DNA from: Microbacterium sp. ABRD28
GTDB taxonomy: Bacteria > Actinomycetota > Actinomycetes > Actinomycetales > Microbacteriaceae
Assembly (NCBI RefSeq): GCF_003850245.1
Contig: NZ_CP031015.1
Span: 868,001-932,000 of the forward strand
Reading direction: 5' to 3'
Length of the DNA stretch: 64,000 nt
Under the pieces are notes generated by a model, which searched no databases, was not told the DNA's origin, and saw only the letters and a program-made list of their open reading frames with translations. Both the position numbers and the translations under genes were made by a program. This document shows positions 51,349 to 60,450 of the stretch, one piece after another. Position 1 is the first letter of the stretch; each line of letters starts with the position of its first letter.

Positions 51349-52185
51349 ATGCCGCAGAGCCCCCTCCTGGTCGACTTCGCCGTCGCGCTGCCGATCTCCG
51401 TCGGCATCGCCTATCTGCTCGCCCGGCTGATCCTGGCGATCTTCGGTCGCCGGTTGTCCCTGAGCGTCACGGCGATGACACTGATCTCACTCCTCGGGTT
51501 CAGTGTCGGCATCTTCCTGGCGGGCATGTTCCTCTACGGCCAACGACTCTGGATGCCCACGACCCTCCTCCTCACCTTCGGAACGAGCCTCGGTCTGTCG
51601 TTCCTCGTCGCGTCGATCGTGGCCCTCACGCAGCGCGGGGTGGGCGACGCTGACATCTCGGCGCTGCTGCGGGCGGGAGAGTCGGAGCGCGCGGAGTTCA
51701 AGGAGACGGCGCGCTGGAACGTGCGGGAGAGTAAGAAGGATGCCCGGATGGAGCTCGCGATCGCGAAGACGATCGCCGCGTTCCTCAACAGCCGCGGCGG
51801 CGTGCTCGTCATCGGCGCGAACGATGCCGGTCAGGCGGTGGGACTCGACCGCGACCTCGCGACCCTGCGGACGCCCGATCACGACCGATTCGAGCTGTGG
51901 CTGCGCGACATGCTCTCCACGGCGCTCGGTCGGAACGCGGCGGCGCTGCCGCGCATCCGGTTCGTCAGCGTCGCTCCCGGCGACGCGGTCGTCTGCGCCG
52001 TGGAGTGTCCGCCGTCGCCGAAGCCGGTGTTCCTCGCAGGAAGTGGGGGTGGTGCGACGACAGAGCTCTGGATCCGGGTGGGCAACTCCACCCGGGCGCT
52101 GCCGGTCGATGAGGCCCTGGAGTACGTGCAGCGGCACTGGCGCCCGACGCTCGCGTCGGTCTTGACGGGGCGCCCCGCCGGCTGA
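51349..52185 (+). CDS. Membrane protein with cytoplasmic AlbA_2/Schlafen-type domain
   Basis: A 278-residue protein: three hydrophobic segments (about 8-32, 40-65 and 69-92) then an AlbA_2 (divergent AAA-4/Schlafen-like) domain from about 105 to 265. The domain start ESERAEFKETARWNV and the block IAAFLNSRGGVLVIGANDAGQAVGL are diagnostic. In other proteins this domain binds nucleotides or nucleic acids and is linked to regulation or defence. Membrane attachment of it is uncommon. Next to a DUF4916 gene. Confidence 0.75.
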   Translation: MPQSPLLVDFAVALPISVGIAYLLARLILAIFGRRLSLSVTAMTLISLLGFSVGIFLAGMFLYGQRLWMPTTLLLTFGTSLGLSFLVASIVALTQRGVGDADISALLRAGESERAEFKETARWNVRESKKDARMELAIAKTIAAFLNSRGGVLVIGANDAGQAVGLDRDLATLRTPDHDRFELWLRDMLSTALGRNAAALPRIRFVSVAPGDAVVCAVECPPSPKPVFLAGSGGGATTELWIRVGNSTRALPVDEALEYVQRHWRPTLASVLTGRPAG

Positions 52186-52222
52186 GCCGCGCGCGGATCC
52201 TCCCCGCGCGCAGGACGCGGCG

Positions 52223-52894
52223 TCACTCGCGAAGGACGGTCCAGCTGCCCTCCGACACGATTCGTCCCTCGCCGCCGGTCACGGCGATCGCAGTGTCGTC
52301 GTCGATCGCGAAGGCACGGTGGCCGATGTCGGCTGCCCACTCGTGGGCACGTTCGAGGGTGTTCGACTCCCAACCCGGGTAATCCAGGTGGGGGAAGATC
52401 GAGAAGTCCACCAGGCCCAGCGTCTCGTCGCCTTCGTCGGGTCGCCACTCGACGAAGCGCGACCCGATGCGCGGGGTCAGCACCATGCTCCCCGCGCTGA
52501 CGCCGACCCACACCGTATCGGTCAAGGACGGAAGGATGTCGGCGAGCCCGGACTCCCGCAGCCAGTGTGTGAGGAAGACCGCCTCACCGCCGTCGACGAG
52601 CAACGCGTCCGCCTCTCTGACCCAGGGCACCCACCGATCGCGGTCGATGCTCGGGAGTGCGGTGAGTTCCAGCATCCCGAGCGAGCGCCAGCCGAGCCCC
52701 GTGAGCGCCGATTCGCCGGGGGAGCGAGCGGCGACGGTTCGCCTCGCGGTCTGCGGCGAGCACAGGGGATGACCCCACTGGGCGGTCGGGATGACGAGCG
52801 CATCCGATTCTTCGATGGGCTTGCCGAGCATCTCGACCAGAGCGGTGCGGATCGTGGGGTTCGTCACGCCGCCGGATGTCAGGAGGAGCCTCAC
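52223..52894 (-). CDS. Peptidase E-like (family S51) protein
   Basis: A 223-residue protein of the S51 dipeptidase E group with a class-I-GATase-like fold. The nucleophile Ser is in WVGVSAGSMVLTP (the family's GxSAG), preceded by the DALLVDGGEAVFLTHWL strand-helix. Family members cut Asp-x dipeptides; cyanophycinase is a relative. Convergent with the AlbA gene, divergent from terC across 184 bp. Confidence 0.8.
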   Translation of the reverse strand: MRLLLTSGGVTNPTIRTALVEMLGKPIEESDALVIPTAQWGHPLCSPQTARRTVAARSPGESALTGLGWRSLGMLELTALPSIDRDRWVPWVREADALLVDGGEAVFLTHWLRESGLADILPSLTDTVWVGVSAGSMVLTPRIGSRFVEWRPDEGDETLGLVDFSIFPHLDYPGWESNTLERAHEWAADIGHRAFAIDDDTAIAVTGGEGRIVSEGSWTVLRE

Positions 52895-52965
52895 GATCGC
52901 ACCCTACGCTCCGTCTTCCCGCCGCACGAGCTTGCCCCTGAAGCATGAAGTGTGCTTCACTGTTT

Positions 52966-53056
52966 CTCGAAGGGGAGTAATCCTCGCGACGCATCGACAG
53001 TACGGTCACCCGACGTGACCCGGTGCGTGGGGCGATGAACGCCGATGAGACCTTCA
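52966..53056 (+). ncRNA. yybP-ykoY (manganese) riboswitch, copy 1
   Basis: The leader of the terC gene has the class-specific pieces in order: an AAGGGGAGTAA box (52970-52980), a stem region with GACAGTACGGTCACC, and a GATGAGACCTTC box (53044-53055) just before the GTGGAGG ribosome binding site. These match the yybP-ykoY Mn2+ riboswitch, which often precedes TerC-family genes. A TGAAGCA/TGCTTCA inverted repeat lies just upstream. Confidence 0.82.
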
Positions 53057-53078
53057 CGACATTCGTGGAGGTTTTCTC

Positions 53079-54107
53079 ATGTCCGTCCCGCTCTGGGCCT
53101 GGTTCGTCGTCCTCGGCGTGATCGTCGCCATGCTCGTGGTCGATCTCGTCGCCCACCGCAAAGCCCACGTGATCGGCATCCGCGAAGCAGCGGCCTGGTC
53201 GATCGTCTGGGTGCTGTCCGGCATCACCTTCGGCATCGTCGTCTGGAACTCGTGGGGTGCGGAGTTCGGTCAGCAGTACTTCGCCGGATATGTGATCGAG
53301 AAATCCCTCGCCGTCGACAACGTCTTCGTCTGGGCGATCATCTTCGCCGCCTTCGCCGTCCCGCGCGAGTACCAGCACCGGGTGCTCTTCCTCGGTGTTC
53401 TCGGAGCTCTAGTGTTCCGGGGGATCTTCATCGCCGCCGGCGCTGCGCTCATCGAGAACTTCTCGTGGATCCTCTACGTCTTCGCCGCGTTCCTCATCCT
53501 CACCGGCATCCAGATGATCCGCACCCGCAACGAGCACGTCCACCCGGAGAAGTCGCGGACGCTGAAGCTCTTCCGCCGCTTCGTGCCGATGACCGACGCC
53601 TACCACGGGCAGCGCTTCCTGATCCGCAAAGCCGGCGTGCTGGTCGCCACACCTCTTCTTGCGGTGCTCGTGCTGGTCGAGGTGACCGACATCATCTTCG
53701 CTGTCGACTCCATCCCGGCGATCTTCGCGGTCACCAGTGAACCCTTCCTCGTCTTCACCGCCAACGCGTTCGCGATCCTGGGCCTTCGGGCGATGTACTT
53801 CCTTCTCGCCGACCTCATCCACCGCTTCCGCTACCTCAAGATCGGGCTCGCGTTCGTGCTGGTCTGGGTCGGCGTGAAGATGGCCCTCCTCGACGTCGTG
53901 AAGATCCCGACCCTCGTCTCGCTCGCGGTGGTCGCGCTCATCATCGCCGTCGCCATCACCGCTTCCCTCATCGCCACCCGCGGTCAGGGGCGCCGGGAGA
54001 TCGAGGTGGAGTCGGCGGGAGCCTTCCGTCTCGCGACCGAGGAGGAGATGGCCGAGCTCGAGCCGGTCTTCCGCTCGCGTCGCGCCATGGCCGGGAGCCG
54101 GCGGTGA
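53079..54107 (+). CDS. TerC-family membrane protein (metal exporter), copy 1
   Basis: A 342-residue integral membrane protein with nine or so helices. The family core is present twice: EKSLAVDNVFVWAIIFAAFAVP (acidic residues in helices) and TDIIFAVDSIPAIFAV. TerC/Alx proteins export manganese or protect from it; the Mn2+ riboswitch before the gene supports that role. GGAGG ribosome binding site before the ATG. Overlaps the next gene by four bases. Confidence 0.9.
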   Translation: MSVPLWAWFVVLGVIVAMLVVDLVAHRKAHVIGIREAAAWSIVWVLSGITFGIVVWNSWGAEFGQQYFAGYVIEKSLAVDNVFVWAIIFAAFAVPREYQHRVLFLGVLGALVFRGIFIAAGAALIENFSWILYVFAAFLILTGIQMIRTRNEHVHPEKSRTLKLFRRFVPMTDAYHGQRFLIRKAGVLVATPLLAVLVLVEVTDIIFAVDSIPAIFAVTSEPFLVFTANAFAILGLRAMYFLLADLIHRFRYLKIGLAFVLVWVGVKMALLDVVKIPTLVSLAVVALIIAVAITASLIATRGQGRREIEVESAGAFRLATEEEMAELEPVFRSRRAMAGSRR

Positions 54108-54517
54108 GCGAGACCACCCGAACGCGTCGGCCCCGCGCGGCTCTCCTCATCGCCCTCCCGGCCTTCGGGCTCGTCGCTCTGCTGATGCTCCCCTTCGTCA
54201 GCGCACCGTCGAGCAGATGTGGCAATCCGTTCGGGTGCGGCAGCGTGCGAAACGCCGGGGAGTCAGACCTCACCGTTGTCGCTTTCCTGGCCGACGGCAC
54301 GGAGCGTGCCACCTACGCCATCGCACCGGATTCCCGCGATCTGCTGCTCGGAGTCACGAACGAGATCCTGGTGCCCGAGGCGTCCTGCCTCACGGTCCAC
54401 GGCGGACCTTTCTGGTCGGACCGGACGGTGGTGCAGACCGCCGGCGACCCGGCGCGAGTGCCGATCGATCACTGGGGCGCGCGGGTCGACCTGCAGGGCG
54501 GCGCCTGCGCCGGCTGA
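54104..54517 (+). CDS. Hypothetical membrane-anchored protein
   Basis: A 137-residue protein with a basic N-terminus, one hydrophobic helix (about 12-33), then an exported domain with four cysteines (SSRCGNPFGCGS, ASCLTV, GGACAG) that may form disulfides. The GTG start overlaps the terC stop (GTGA), so it is cotranslated with the transporter. No family recognised. Confidence 0.65.
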   Translation: MSETTRTRRPRAALLIALPAFGLVALLMLPFVSAPSSRCGNPFGCGSVRNAGESDLTVVAFLADGTERATYAIAPDSRDLLLGVTNEILVPEASCLTVHGGPFWSDRTVVQTAGDPARVPIDHWGARVDLQGGACAG

Positions 54518-54583
54518 CGAGGGATCGATCGACGACGGCGGCCCGGGTTGGCATCCCGTCACCCGGGCCGTCACAATCGTGTG

Positions 54584-54883
54584 ATGGCGAGCGGCGGAGC
54601 GTGGACATTCCTCACCCACCACGCGCACGTCCTCGTCGCCGTCGCCGACAACAACGACGTCACCCTCGCCGAGATCGCCCGCATCGTGGGGATCTCCGAG
54701 CGGTCAGCGGTGACGATCCTCAACGACCTCGTCGCCGAGGGCTACGTCGAACGCGAGCGTCGCGGGCGTCGCAACCACTACACGGTGCGTTCGAGACGAC
54801 CCCTGCGGCATCCTTCGAATGCCGGTCATACGATCGGCGACCTGATCGGCGCTCTCAGCCGAGTCTCGATCAGCAGCGCATAG
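54584..54883 (+). CDS. Small winged-helix DNA-binding protein (MarR/ArsR-like)
   Basis: A 99-residue protein that is nearly all winged helix: VTLAEIARIVGISERSAVTILNDLVAEGYVERERRGRRNHYTVR gives helix-turn-helix and wing. The remainder (GHTIGDLIGALSRVSI) may dimerise. No metal-binding cysteines, so not a classical ArsR sensor. The ATG at 54584 has little upstream signal. Target genes are unknown. Confidence 0.75.
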   Translation: MASGGAWTFLTHHAHVLVAVADNNDVTLAEIARIVGISERSAVTILNDLVAEGYVERERRGRRNHYTVRSRRPLRHPSNAGHTIGDLIGALSRVSISSA

Positions 54884-54892
54884 CCTGAAACG

Positions 54893-55819
54893 GTGTTCGA
54901 CAGTCCGTTGTCCGCCTCGGCCTACGAGGTGCTGCAGGTCGACCCCGCCGCCGATGACGAGACGCTGCGCCGCGCCTACCGCCTGCGGCTGCGGCAGACC
55001 CACCCCGACACCGGGGGCGATGCGGCGGTGTTCGTCCAGGTGCAGCGCGCCTGGGAACTCGTCGGCACCGCCGAGGCCCGCGCCGCCTACGACCGCGGGC
55101 ACGGCTTCGGCGCCGAACCGGCACCGGAATGGTCGGGATGGCGCCCGCCGGCGCCCCGCGCCGACACGCGTCCCCGCGCCCGGTCGTACGGGCACCCGGG
55201 GGGATGGCGTCGCGAGCGATACCTGACCCTGGTCCGCGAGTGGGTCGGACGTGGTGTCACCGTGGACGATCCCTACGACCCGGCGCTCGTCCGCTCCGCG
55301 CCCCACCACCTGCGCCGGCTGCTGGCCGACGCCCTCGCCGAGGAGGAGACCGCCCGCACCGTCGCCGACCTCGGCATGGGCTACACCGTGTGGCACGACG
55401 TCGCCGCCTCCGGTCGCGATGGCGACCCCGACGTCAAGCTCGACCACATCGTGCTGGGCCCGAGCGGGCTGTTCGGGATCCTCTCCGAGGACTTCGGGGG
55501 ACCGGTCGGGGTCCGCCGAGGCGAGATCGTCGGCGACGGCATCCCCGAGGGATCCGTCGCGGGATTGCTGTCGCGGATGCGGGTGGTCTCCCGCGCCGCG
55601 AGGGTGAAGTTCACCGGGGCCGTCGTGGTGCTCCCCGACGAGGACGTCACCGAGATGATCCAGGAGCTCGGCAAGGTCAAGGGCGTCCCCGTGGCGCTCG
55701 TCTCGCGAAGTGCCCTGGCCACGGTGCTGCGTCGAGGGCTGCCCGGCGCGCGCGCCATCGGCGGCACGGAACTGTTCGAGATCCGCACACGGCTCCAGCA
55801 CACGGCACAGTTCGTCTAG
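54893..55819 (+). CDS. J-domain protein with NERD-like C-terminal domain
   Basis: A 308-residue protein. Residues 8-70 form a DnaJ J-domain with H37-P-D39, the motif that stimulates Hsp70 ATPase. Residues 140-280 resemble the NERD nuclease-related domain (MGYTVWHDVAASGRDGDPDVKLDHIVLGPSGLFGILSEDF). The two are joined by a Pro/Arg-rich linker. A chaperone-linked nuclease-fold protein is an odd combination. GTG start at 54893, nine bases after the winged-helix gene. Confidence 0.72.
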   Translation: MFDSPLSASAYEVLQVDPAADDETLRRAYRLRLRQTHPDTGGDAAVFVQVQRAWELVGTAEARAAYDRGHGFGAEPAPEWSGWRPPAPRADTRPRARSYGHPGGWRRERYLTLVREWVGRGVTVDDPYDPALVRSAPHHLRRLLADALAEEETARTVADLGMGYTVWHDVAASGRDGDPDVKLDHIVLGPSGLFGILSEDFGGPVGVRRGEIVGDGIPEGSVAGLLSRMRVVSRAARVKFTGAVVVLPDEDVTEMIQELGKVKGVPVALVSRSALATVLRRGLPGARAIGGTELFEIRTRLQHTAQFV

Positions 55820-55865
55820 GCCGATTCGCCTGGGACGATGCCCCGGAGCCGCGACGCCGCCGCGC

Positions 55866-57383
55866 TCAGCCGGTCAGGCCGAACAGCTCCAGCGGGTGGG
55901 TGAGTCGCCACCAGAACGACGGATCCTCGACGTCCTGCGCGAGCTCGAGCCCGACCACGCTGTCATCGAGCGCACCGGTCGCGGTGAGCGCGCCGACGGT
56001 TTCGCCCTCGGCGCGCGCGTCGTCGAGGTCGAAGGTCGACTCCACGGTCGCCGATCCTCCGTTCCACGCGATCACCGTGGCATCCGCCGCCGTCACGACG
56101 GGAACGTCCTCGCCCCACGCGGTTCGCACATACCCGGCCGTCGTCCCGGCCGGTACCGCGACCGTCGGCTGCAGTTCGGCCTCGAGCTGCGTGTACAGGG
56201 CGCGGGATGCCGCGAGGCGCGCCTCGTCGTCGGGCTGACCCAGGACGGCGGCGTAGAGGGTGATCGGGGTCTCGGCGACGGTGATGTTCTTCGCCGACAG
56301 CAGACTCCAGCGATCGAGCGTGCCGGTCTTGATGCCGACCACTCCGGGGTCGGCGAGAAGTCCGTTGGTGTTGGTCACGAGCCCGGCGCCGGGAAGTTCG
56401 ACGGCCTGCTTGGCGACGATCTCGGCGACGACCGGGTTCGCGAGGGCGCGCTGGGCGAGCGGGATGAGGGCGTCGGGGCTGGCGCTGTTGCGCTCGTCGA
56501 TGCCGGTGGGTTCGACGATCGTGATCCCGTCGATCCCGTGTCGGTCGAGCCAGCTCGCCGCCGCGTTGGCGAAGACCGCGTCGGTGGGGTACAGGTACGA
56601 CGCGAGGCGGTCGGCGTAGTTGTTCGCCGATCCGATGAGGATGCCCTCGAGCATCTGATACATCGAAAGAGTGCCTCCGACGGGAACGTCGAGGGCGGAC
56701 TCGCCGCCGGCCAGGTAGTCCCAGTACTCGTCGCTGTCGCGACCGGTGAAGCGGAACTCCGGACCCGGCTCGCCGGGGCCGAGCTGGAGCTCGTCGAGGA
56801 CGACGAGTGCGGTCACGACCTTGGTGATGCTCGCGATGGCGTCGCGGTCGGCGCTGGATGCCACCGGCCCTCCGATGCCCTCGACGGCGACCGCAGCGCT
56901 TCCCTCAGCGGGCCAGACCGGCGCCGCCGCGGGCGCCGCGGCGGGGAGCACCTGCACGGCTTCGACCTCGGGGGCTACGGCGTAGAGGGGCCAGAGCCCG
57001 GTGGTGGCGGCGTAGCCGCCGATGAGACCGAGGATCACCGCGGCGGGAAGCAGCACGCCCGGACGGAGGATCGAGCGGCGCGGAGCGCCGGCGAGCAGGT
57101 CGGGCCCCACCGGCACGTACGGCACGCCCCCGCCGGAGAGGTCGGTGAACCCTGGGGGGCGGGCGAGGATCGCGGACTCGTCGACCCAGGTGAGCGCGGT
57201 GGGATGCCGCGACGCGGCGACGATCGACGGCTCGGCAAAGCTCGATCTCGTCGGTGACGGGGCGGCATCGCCCTCGGGTGCGGTCAGCACTCCGGCATGA
57301 GACGGCGACTCCGCAGCATCGGACTCCCCCTGGTGCCGGCGCAAGGCGCGACGCGTGAGGGGGTGCCGGTCGTCCTCCGCCAT
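55866..57383 (-). CDS. D-alanyl-D-alanine carboxypeptidase (S11)
   Basis: A 505-residue penicillin-binding protein that trims the fifth D-Ala of peptidoglycan stems. A 105-residue disordered cytoplasmic tail precedes one membrane helix (about 108-127), then the S11 domain with S185-x-x-K188, S252-A-N254 and a later KTG in VGIKTGTLD. The long cytoplasmic tail is unusual and may be a regulatory or binding region. Convergent with the J-domain gene; divergent from the thiamine locus. Confidence 0.88.
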   Translation of the reverse strand: MAEDDRHPLTRRALRRHQGESDAAESPSHAGVLTAPEGDAAPSPTRSSFAEPSIVAASRHPTALTWVDESAILARPPGFTDLSGGGVPYVPVGPDLLAGAPRRSILRPGVLLPAAVILGLIGGYAATTGLWPLYAVAPEVEAVQVLPAAAPAAAPVWPAEGSAAVAVEGIGGPVASSADRDAIASITKVVTALVVLDELQLGPGEPGPEFRFTGRDSDEYWDYLAGGESALDVPVGGTLSMYQMLEGILIGSANNYADRLASYLYPTDAVFANAAASWLDRHGIDGITIVEPTGIDERNSASPDALIPLAQRALANPVVAEIVAKQAVELPGAGLVTNTNGLLADPGVVGIKTGTLDRWSLLSAKNITVAETPITLYAAVLGQPDDEARLAASRALYTQLEAELQPTVAVPAGTTAGYVRTAWGEDVPVVTAADATVIAWNGGSATVESTFDLDDARAEGETVGALTATGALDDSVVGLELAQDVEDPSFWWRLTHPLELFGLTG

Positions 57384-57414
57384 TCGCCTACGCTACAACG
57401 CCGACGGCGATATG

Positions 57415-57515
57415 ATGATCGCCGATACCACGGGAGTCCGGCGAGCCGGGCTGAGAGGGAGCGAATCGCGCTCCGACCGTCGAACCTGATCTGGGTCATG
57501 CCAGCGCAGGAAGGA
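57415..57515 (+). ncRNA. TPP riboswitch (THI element)
   Basis: The leader of ykoE carries the thiamine pyrophosphate aptamer: ACGGGAGTCC, then GGGCTGAGAGGGAG (57446-57462 region), ACCTGATCTGG and GTCATGCCAGCGCAGGAAGG. The ribosome binding site AAGGAG directly follows the closing stem, so control is probably at translation initiation. Confidence 0.93.
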
Positions 57516-57521
57516 GTACTG

Positions 57522-58166
57522 ATGCATACGCACACGTCCACGACCGGGTCCGCCCCGTCGACCACCGGCGCCGGAGGCGGCCACCGCTTCCGGTGGCGCG
57601 TCATCGACATCGTCATCGCGAGCGTCCTCGGGGTCGCGGCGGGTCTGGTGTTCCTGCTGTGGAACATCGCCTACCTCGGGCCGAGCAACGTTCTGAGTCC
57701 GCTGCTTCCGGGTCTCCAGGGCCTTCTCGACGGCCCGTGGCTGTTCGCCGGAGTGCTCGGAGCGCTCATCATCCGCAAGCCCGGCGCGGCGATCTACACC
57801 GAGACGCTCGCGGCGGTCGTCTCGGCCCTCGTCGGCAACACCTGGGGCGGCTTCCTCACGATCGAGGCAGGGCTCGTCCAGGGCCTCGGCGCCGAGCTCA
57901 TCTTCCTGCTGTTCTTCTACCGGCGCTGGAGCCTCCCGGTCGCCGTGCTCGCCGGCATGGGCGCGGCGCTCGCCGGCGGCATCAACAACCTGATCCTCTG
58001 GTACCCGGGCTCGGGGGGCCTCTTCATCACGGTGTACCTCGCCAGCACGCTCGTCTCGGGGGCGCTCATCGCCGGGGCGCTGTCGTGGGTGCTCGCACGG
58101 GGCCTCGCCGCCACCGGCGCACTCGACCGCTTCGCGATGGGGCGCGAGGCGCGCGCCCGCGTCTAG
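57522..58166 (+). CDS. ykoE: YkoE-like ECF transporter S component (thiamine/HMP uptake)
   Basis: A 214-residue membrane protein with five or six helices, the substrate-binding component of an energy-coupling-factor transporter. It fits the YkoE family (GPWLFAGVLGALIIRKPGAAIYTETLAAVVSALVGNTWGG), which in Firmicutes and actinobacteria imports thiamine or its pyrimidine precursor HMP. The TPP riboswitch directly upstream supports this. ATG at 57522, next gene 4 bases after the stop. Confidence 0.92.
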   Translation: MHTHTSTTGSAPSTTGAGGGHRFRWRVIDIVIASVLGVAAGLVFLLWNIAYLGPSNVLSPLLPGLQGLLDGPWLFAGVLGALIIRKPGAAIYTETLAAVVSALVGNTWGGFLTIEAGLVQGLGAELIFLLFFYRRWSLPVAVLAGMGAALAGGINNLILWYPGSGGLFITVYLASTLVSGALIAGALSWVLARGLAATGALDRFAMGREARARV

Positions 58167-58170
58167 ACCG

Positions 58171-59643
58171 GTGGACTCGACCGGTACACGTCCGGGGGCG
58201 CTGGAGGCGCGCAGCTGGGGGTGGCGACACGCCTCGCGTCGCGCGTGGGCGCTGAACGACGTCACGGTGCGCATCCATCCGGGGGAACGCGTGCTCGTGC
58301 TCGGCGCGTCGGGGGCGGGCAAGTCGACCCTCCTGCACGGGTTCGCCGGCGTGCTCGGCGAGGGGGAGGACGGCGAGCGGGCCGGCGAGCTCCTCATCGA
58401 CGGGGCGCCGGCGGCCCAGGCCCGCGGGCGGGCGGGACTGGTGCTCCAGGACCCCGACGCCCAGGTGATCCTCGCCCGCGTCGGCGACGACGTCGCCTTC
58501 GGCTGCGAGAACCTCGGCGTCCCGCGCGCGGAGATCTGGCCGCGCGTGCGGGCGGCCCTCGACGCCGTCGGGCTCGACGTCCCCCTCGACCGCCCGACCA
58601 AGGCGCTCTCGGGTGGGCAGAAGCAGCGGCTCGCGCTCGCCGGGGCGCTGGCGATGCGTCCCGGCATCCTGTTGCTGGATGAGCCGACCGCCAACCTCGA
58701 CCCGCTGGGCGTGGTCGAGGTGCGCGACGCCGTCGCCCGCGTCGCGGCCGAGACCGGGATGACGCTGGTCGTGGTCGAACACCGGGTCGAGGCGTGGCTC
58801 GGGGTCGTGGATCGGGTGATCGTGCTGGGTGGTGCCGGTGCGGGCGCGGGGGGAGTCATCGCCGACGGCGCACCCGACGAGGTGCTGCGCCGCGACGGCG
58901 CGGCGCTCGCCGCGCAGGGGGTCTGGGTGCCCGGTCGGCCGCCGCGCCATCCGGCGCCGGCGTCCCTGCCGCCCGGTCGCACGCTCCTGGAGGCCCACGA
59001 CCTCGCAGTCGCACGCGTGCGCGACACCCCCGTGGCCCGTGTGGAGCGGGCCACCGTGCGGGAGCGCGGCGTGCTGGCCGTCACCGGACCGAACGGCGTG
59101 GGCAAGTCCACGCTCGGGTTGACGCTCGCGGGACTTCTGCCCGCGGCATCCGGTGCTCTTCTGGCGACCGAGACGCTCTCCGACGGAGCGGGGCCGACGC
59201 CGATCCGGTGGAGTTCGCGGGCGCTTCTCACCCGCATCGGCACGGTGTTCCAGGAGCCCGAGCATCAGCTCCTCACGCGCACCGTGCGCGACGAGCTCGC
59301 CGTCGGGCCGCGTGCGCTCGGCATGGCCGAGCCCGACGTCGAGGCGCGGGTCGACGACCTGCTGCGGCGGCTGAGGCTCGACCACCTCGGCGCCGCCAAC
59401 CCGTACACCCTCTCGGGCGGTGAGAAGCGCCGCCTGACGGTCGCGGCGGCGATCGCGACGCGGCCGCGCGTGCTCGTCCTCGACGAGCCGACCTTCGGGC
59501 AGGACGCCCGCACCTGGAGCGAGCTCGTCGCGTTGCTTGCAGAGCTCCGCGACGCCGGGACGGCGATCGTCGCGATCACGCACGACCGCGAGGTGGTGCG
59601 CGCGCTCGGCGCCGACGAACTGGAGATGGGGGCGGTCGGATGA
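58171..59643 (+). CDS. ykoD: ECF transporter double ATPase (YkoD-like)
   Basis: A 490-residue cytoplasmic protein with two ABC ATPase domains fused in tandem: first Walker A GASGAGKST (45-53) and signature LSGGQKQRLALAG, second GPNGVGKST (about 308) and LSGGEKRRLTVAA. It energises the YkoE/YkoC complex. GTG start at 58171. Its 3' end overlaps the next gene by four bases (ATGA). Confidence 0.92.
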   Translation: MDSTGTRPGALEARSWGWRHASRRAWALNDVTVRIHPGERVLVLGASGAGKSTLLHGFAGVLGEGEDGERAGELLIDGAPAAQARGRAGLVLQDPDAQVILARVGDDVAFGCENLGVPRAEIWPRVRAALDAVGLDVPLDRPTKALSGGQKQRLALAGALAMRPGILLLDEPTANLDPLGVVEVRDAVARVAAETGMTLVVVEHRVEAWLGVVDRVIVLGGAGAGAGGVIADGAPDEVLRRDGAALAAQGVWVPGRPPRHPAPASLPPGRTLLEAHDLAVARVRDTPVARVERATVRERGVLAVTGPNGVGKSTLGLTLAGLLPAASGALLATETLSDGAGPTPIRWSSRALLTRIGTVFQEPEHQLLTRTVRDELAVGPRALGMAEPDVEARVDDLLRRLRLDHLGAANPYTLSGGEKRRLTVAAAIATRPRVLVLDEPTFGQDARTWSELVALLAELRDAGTAIVAITHDREVVRALGADELEMGAVG

Positions 59644-60428
59644 CGCTCGAGCGCACCCGCGCGCGCACCGGCCCGGTCGCCGCGATCAACCCCGTCGCCA
59701 AGCTCGGCGCGGCGGCACTTCTGACCGTGCCGCTCGTGCTGACCCTCGACCCGGTGTCGGCGGGGGTGGCCCTGCTGCTCGAGTTCGCGCTGTTCCCGTT
59801 CGCAGGCCTCGGCTGGCGCGAGTTCTGGCGGCGCACGTGGCCGGTGTGGCTCGCCGCACCCCTCACGGCGCTGACGATCGCGCTCTACGGCGAGACGTCG
59901 GGACGGGTGCTGCTGGAGCTGTTCGTCGTCCGCGTCAGCGAAGGGTCGCTCGAGCTGGCGTTCGCCACGATGCTGCGCGTGCTCGCCATCGCGCTGCCCT
60001 CGGTCGTGCTGTTCGTCACCGTCGACCCCACCGACCTCGCCGACGGGCTCGGCCAGGTGCTGCGGCTGCCCTCGCGCTTCGTGCTCGGGGCGCTCGCGGG
60101 GCTGCGCATGGTAGGGCTGTTCCTCGACGACTGGCGGGCGCTCGAGCTCGCGCGCCGCGCGCGCGGCGTGGCCGACCGCGGCCGGGTGCGCCGATTCCTC
60201 GGCATGGCCTTCGCGCTGCTCGTGCTGTCGCTCCGCCGCGGGGCGACGCTCGCCACGGCGATGGAAGCCCGGGGCTTCGGCGCGCCGGGCCGCCGCACCT
60301 GGGCCCGGGAATCGACGTTCGGCCCACGCGAGTGGGCGCTGCTGGCCGTGGGCGCCGCCGTCGGAGGGATCGCCGTCGCCGCGGCCGTGCTCGCCGGGAC
60401 GTGGAACCTCATCCTCGGCCCGTCCTGA
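59640..60428 (+). CDS. ykoC: ECF transporter T component (YkoC-like)
   Basis: A 262-residue membrane protein with about five helices and the two short Ala-Arg-Gly motifs (RRARGVADR and MEARGFGAPG) of EcfT-type components that couple the ATPase to the S component. It overlaps the ATPase gene by four bases. Together with ykoE and ykoD it makes a dedicated thiamine/HMP importer. The operon ends here, 22 bases before a convergent gene. Confidence 0.9.
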   Translation: MTLERTRARTGPVAAINPVAKLGAAALLTVPLVLTLDPVSAGVALLLEFALFPFAGLGWREFWRRTWPVWLAAPLTALTIALYGETSGRVLLELFVVRVSEGSLELAFATMLRVLAIALPSVVLFVTVDPTDLADGLGQVLRLPSRFVLGALAGLRMVGLFLDDWRALELARRARGVADRGRVRRFLGMAFALLVLSLRRGATLATAMEARGFGAPGRRTWARESTFGPREWALLAVGAAVGGIAVAAAVLAGTWNLILGPS

Positions 60429-60450
60429 CCCTGCGGCCGCGCGGCCGGTG

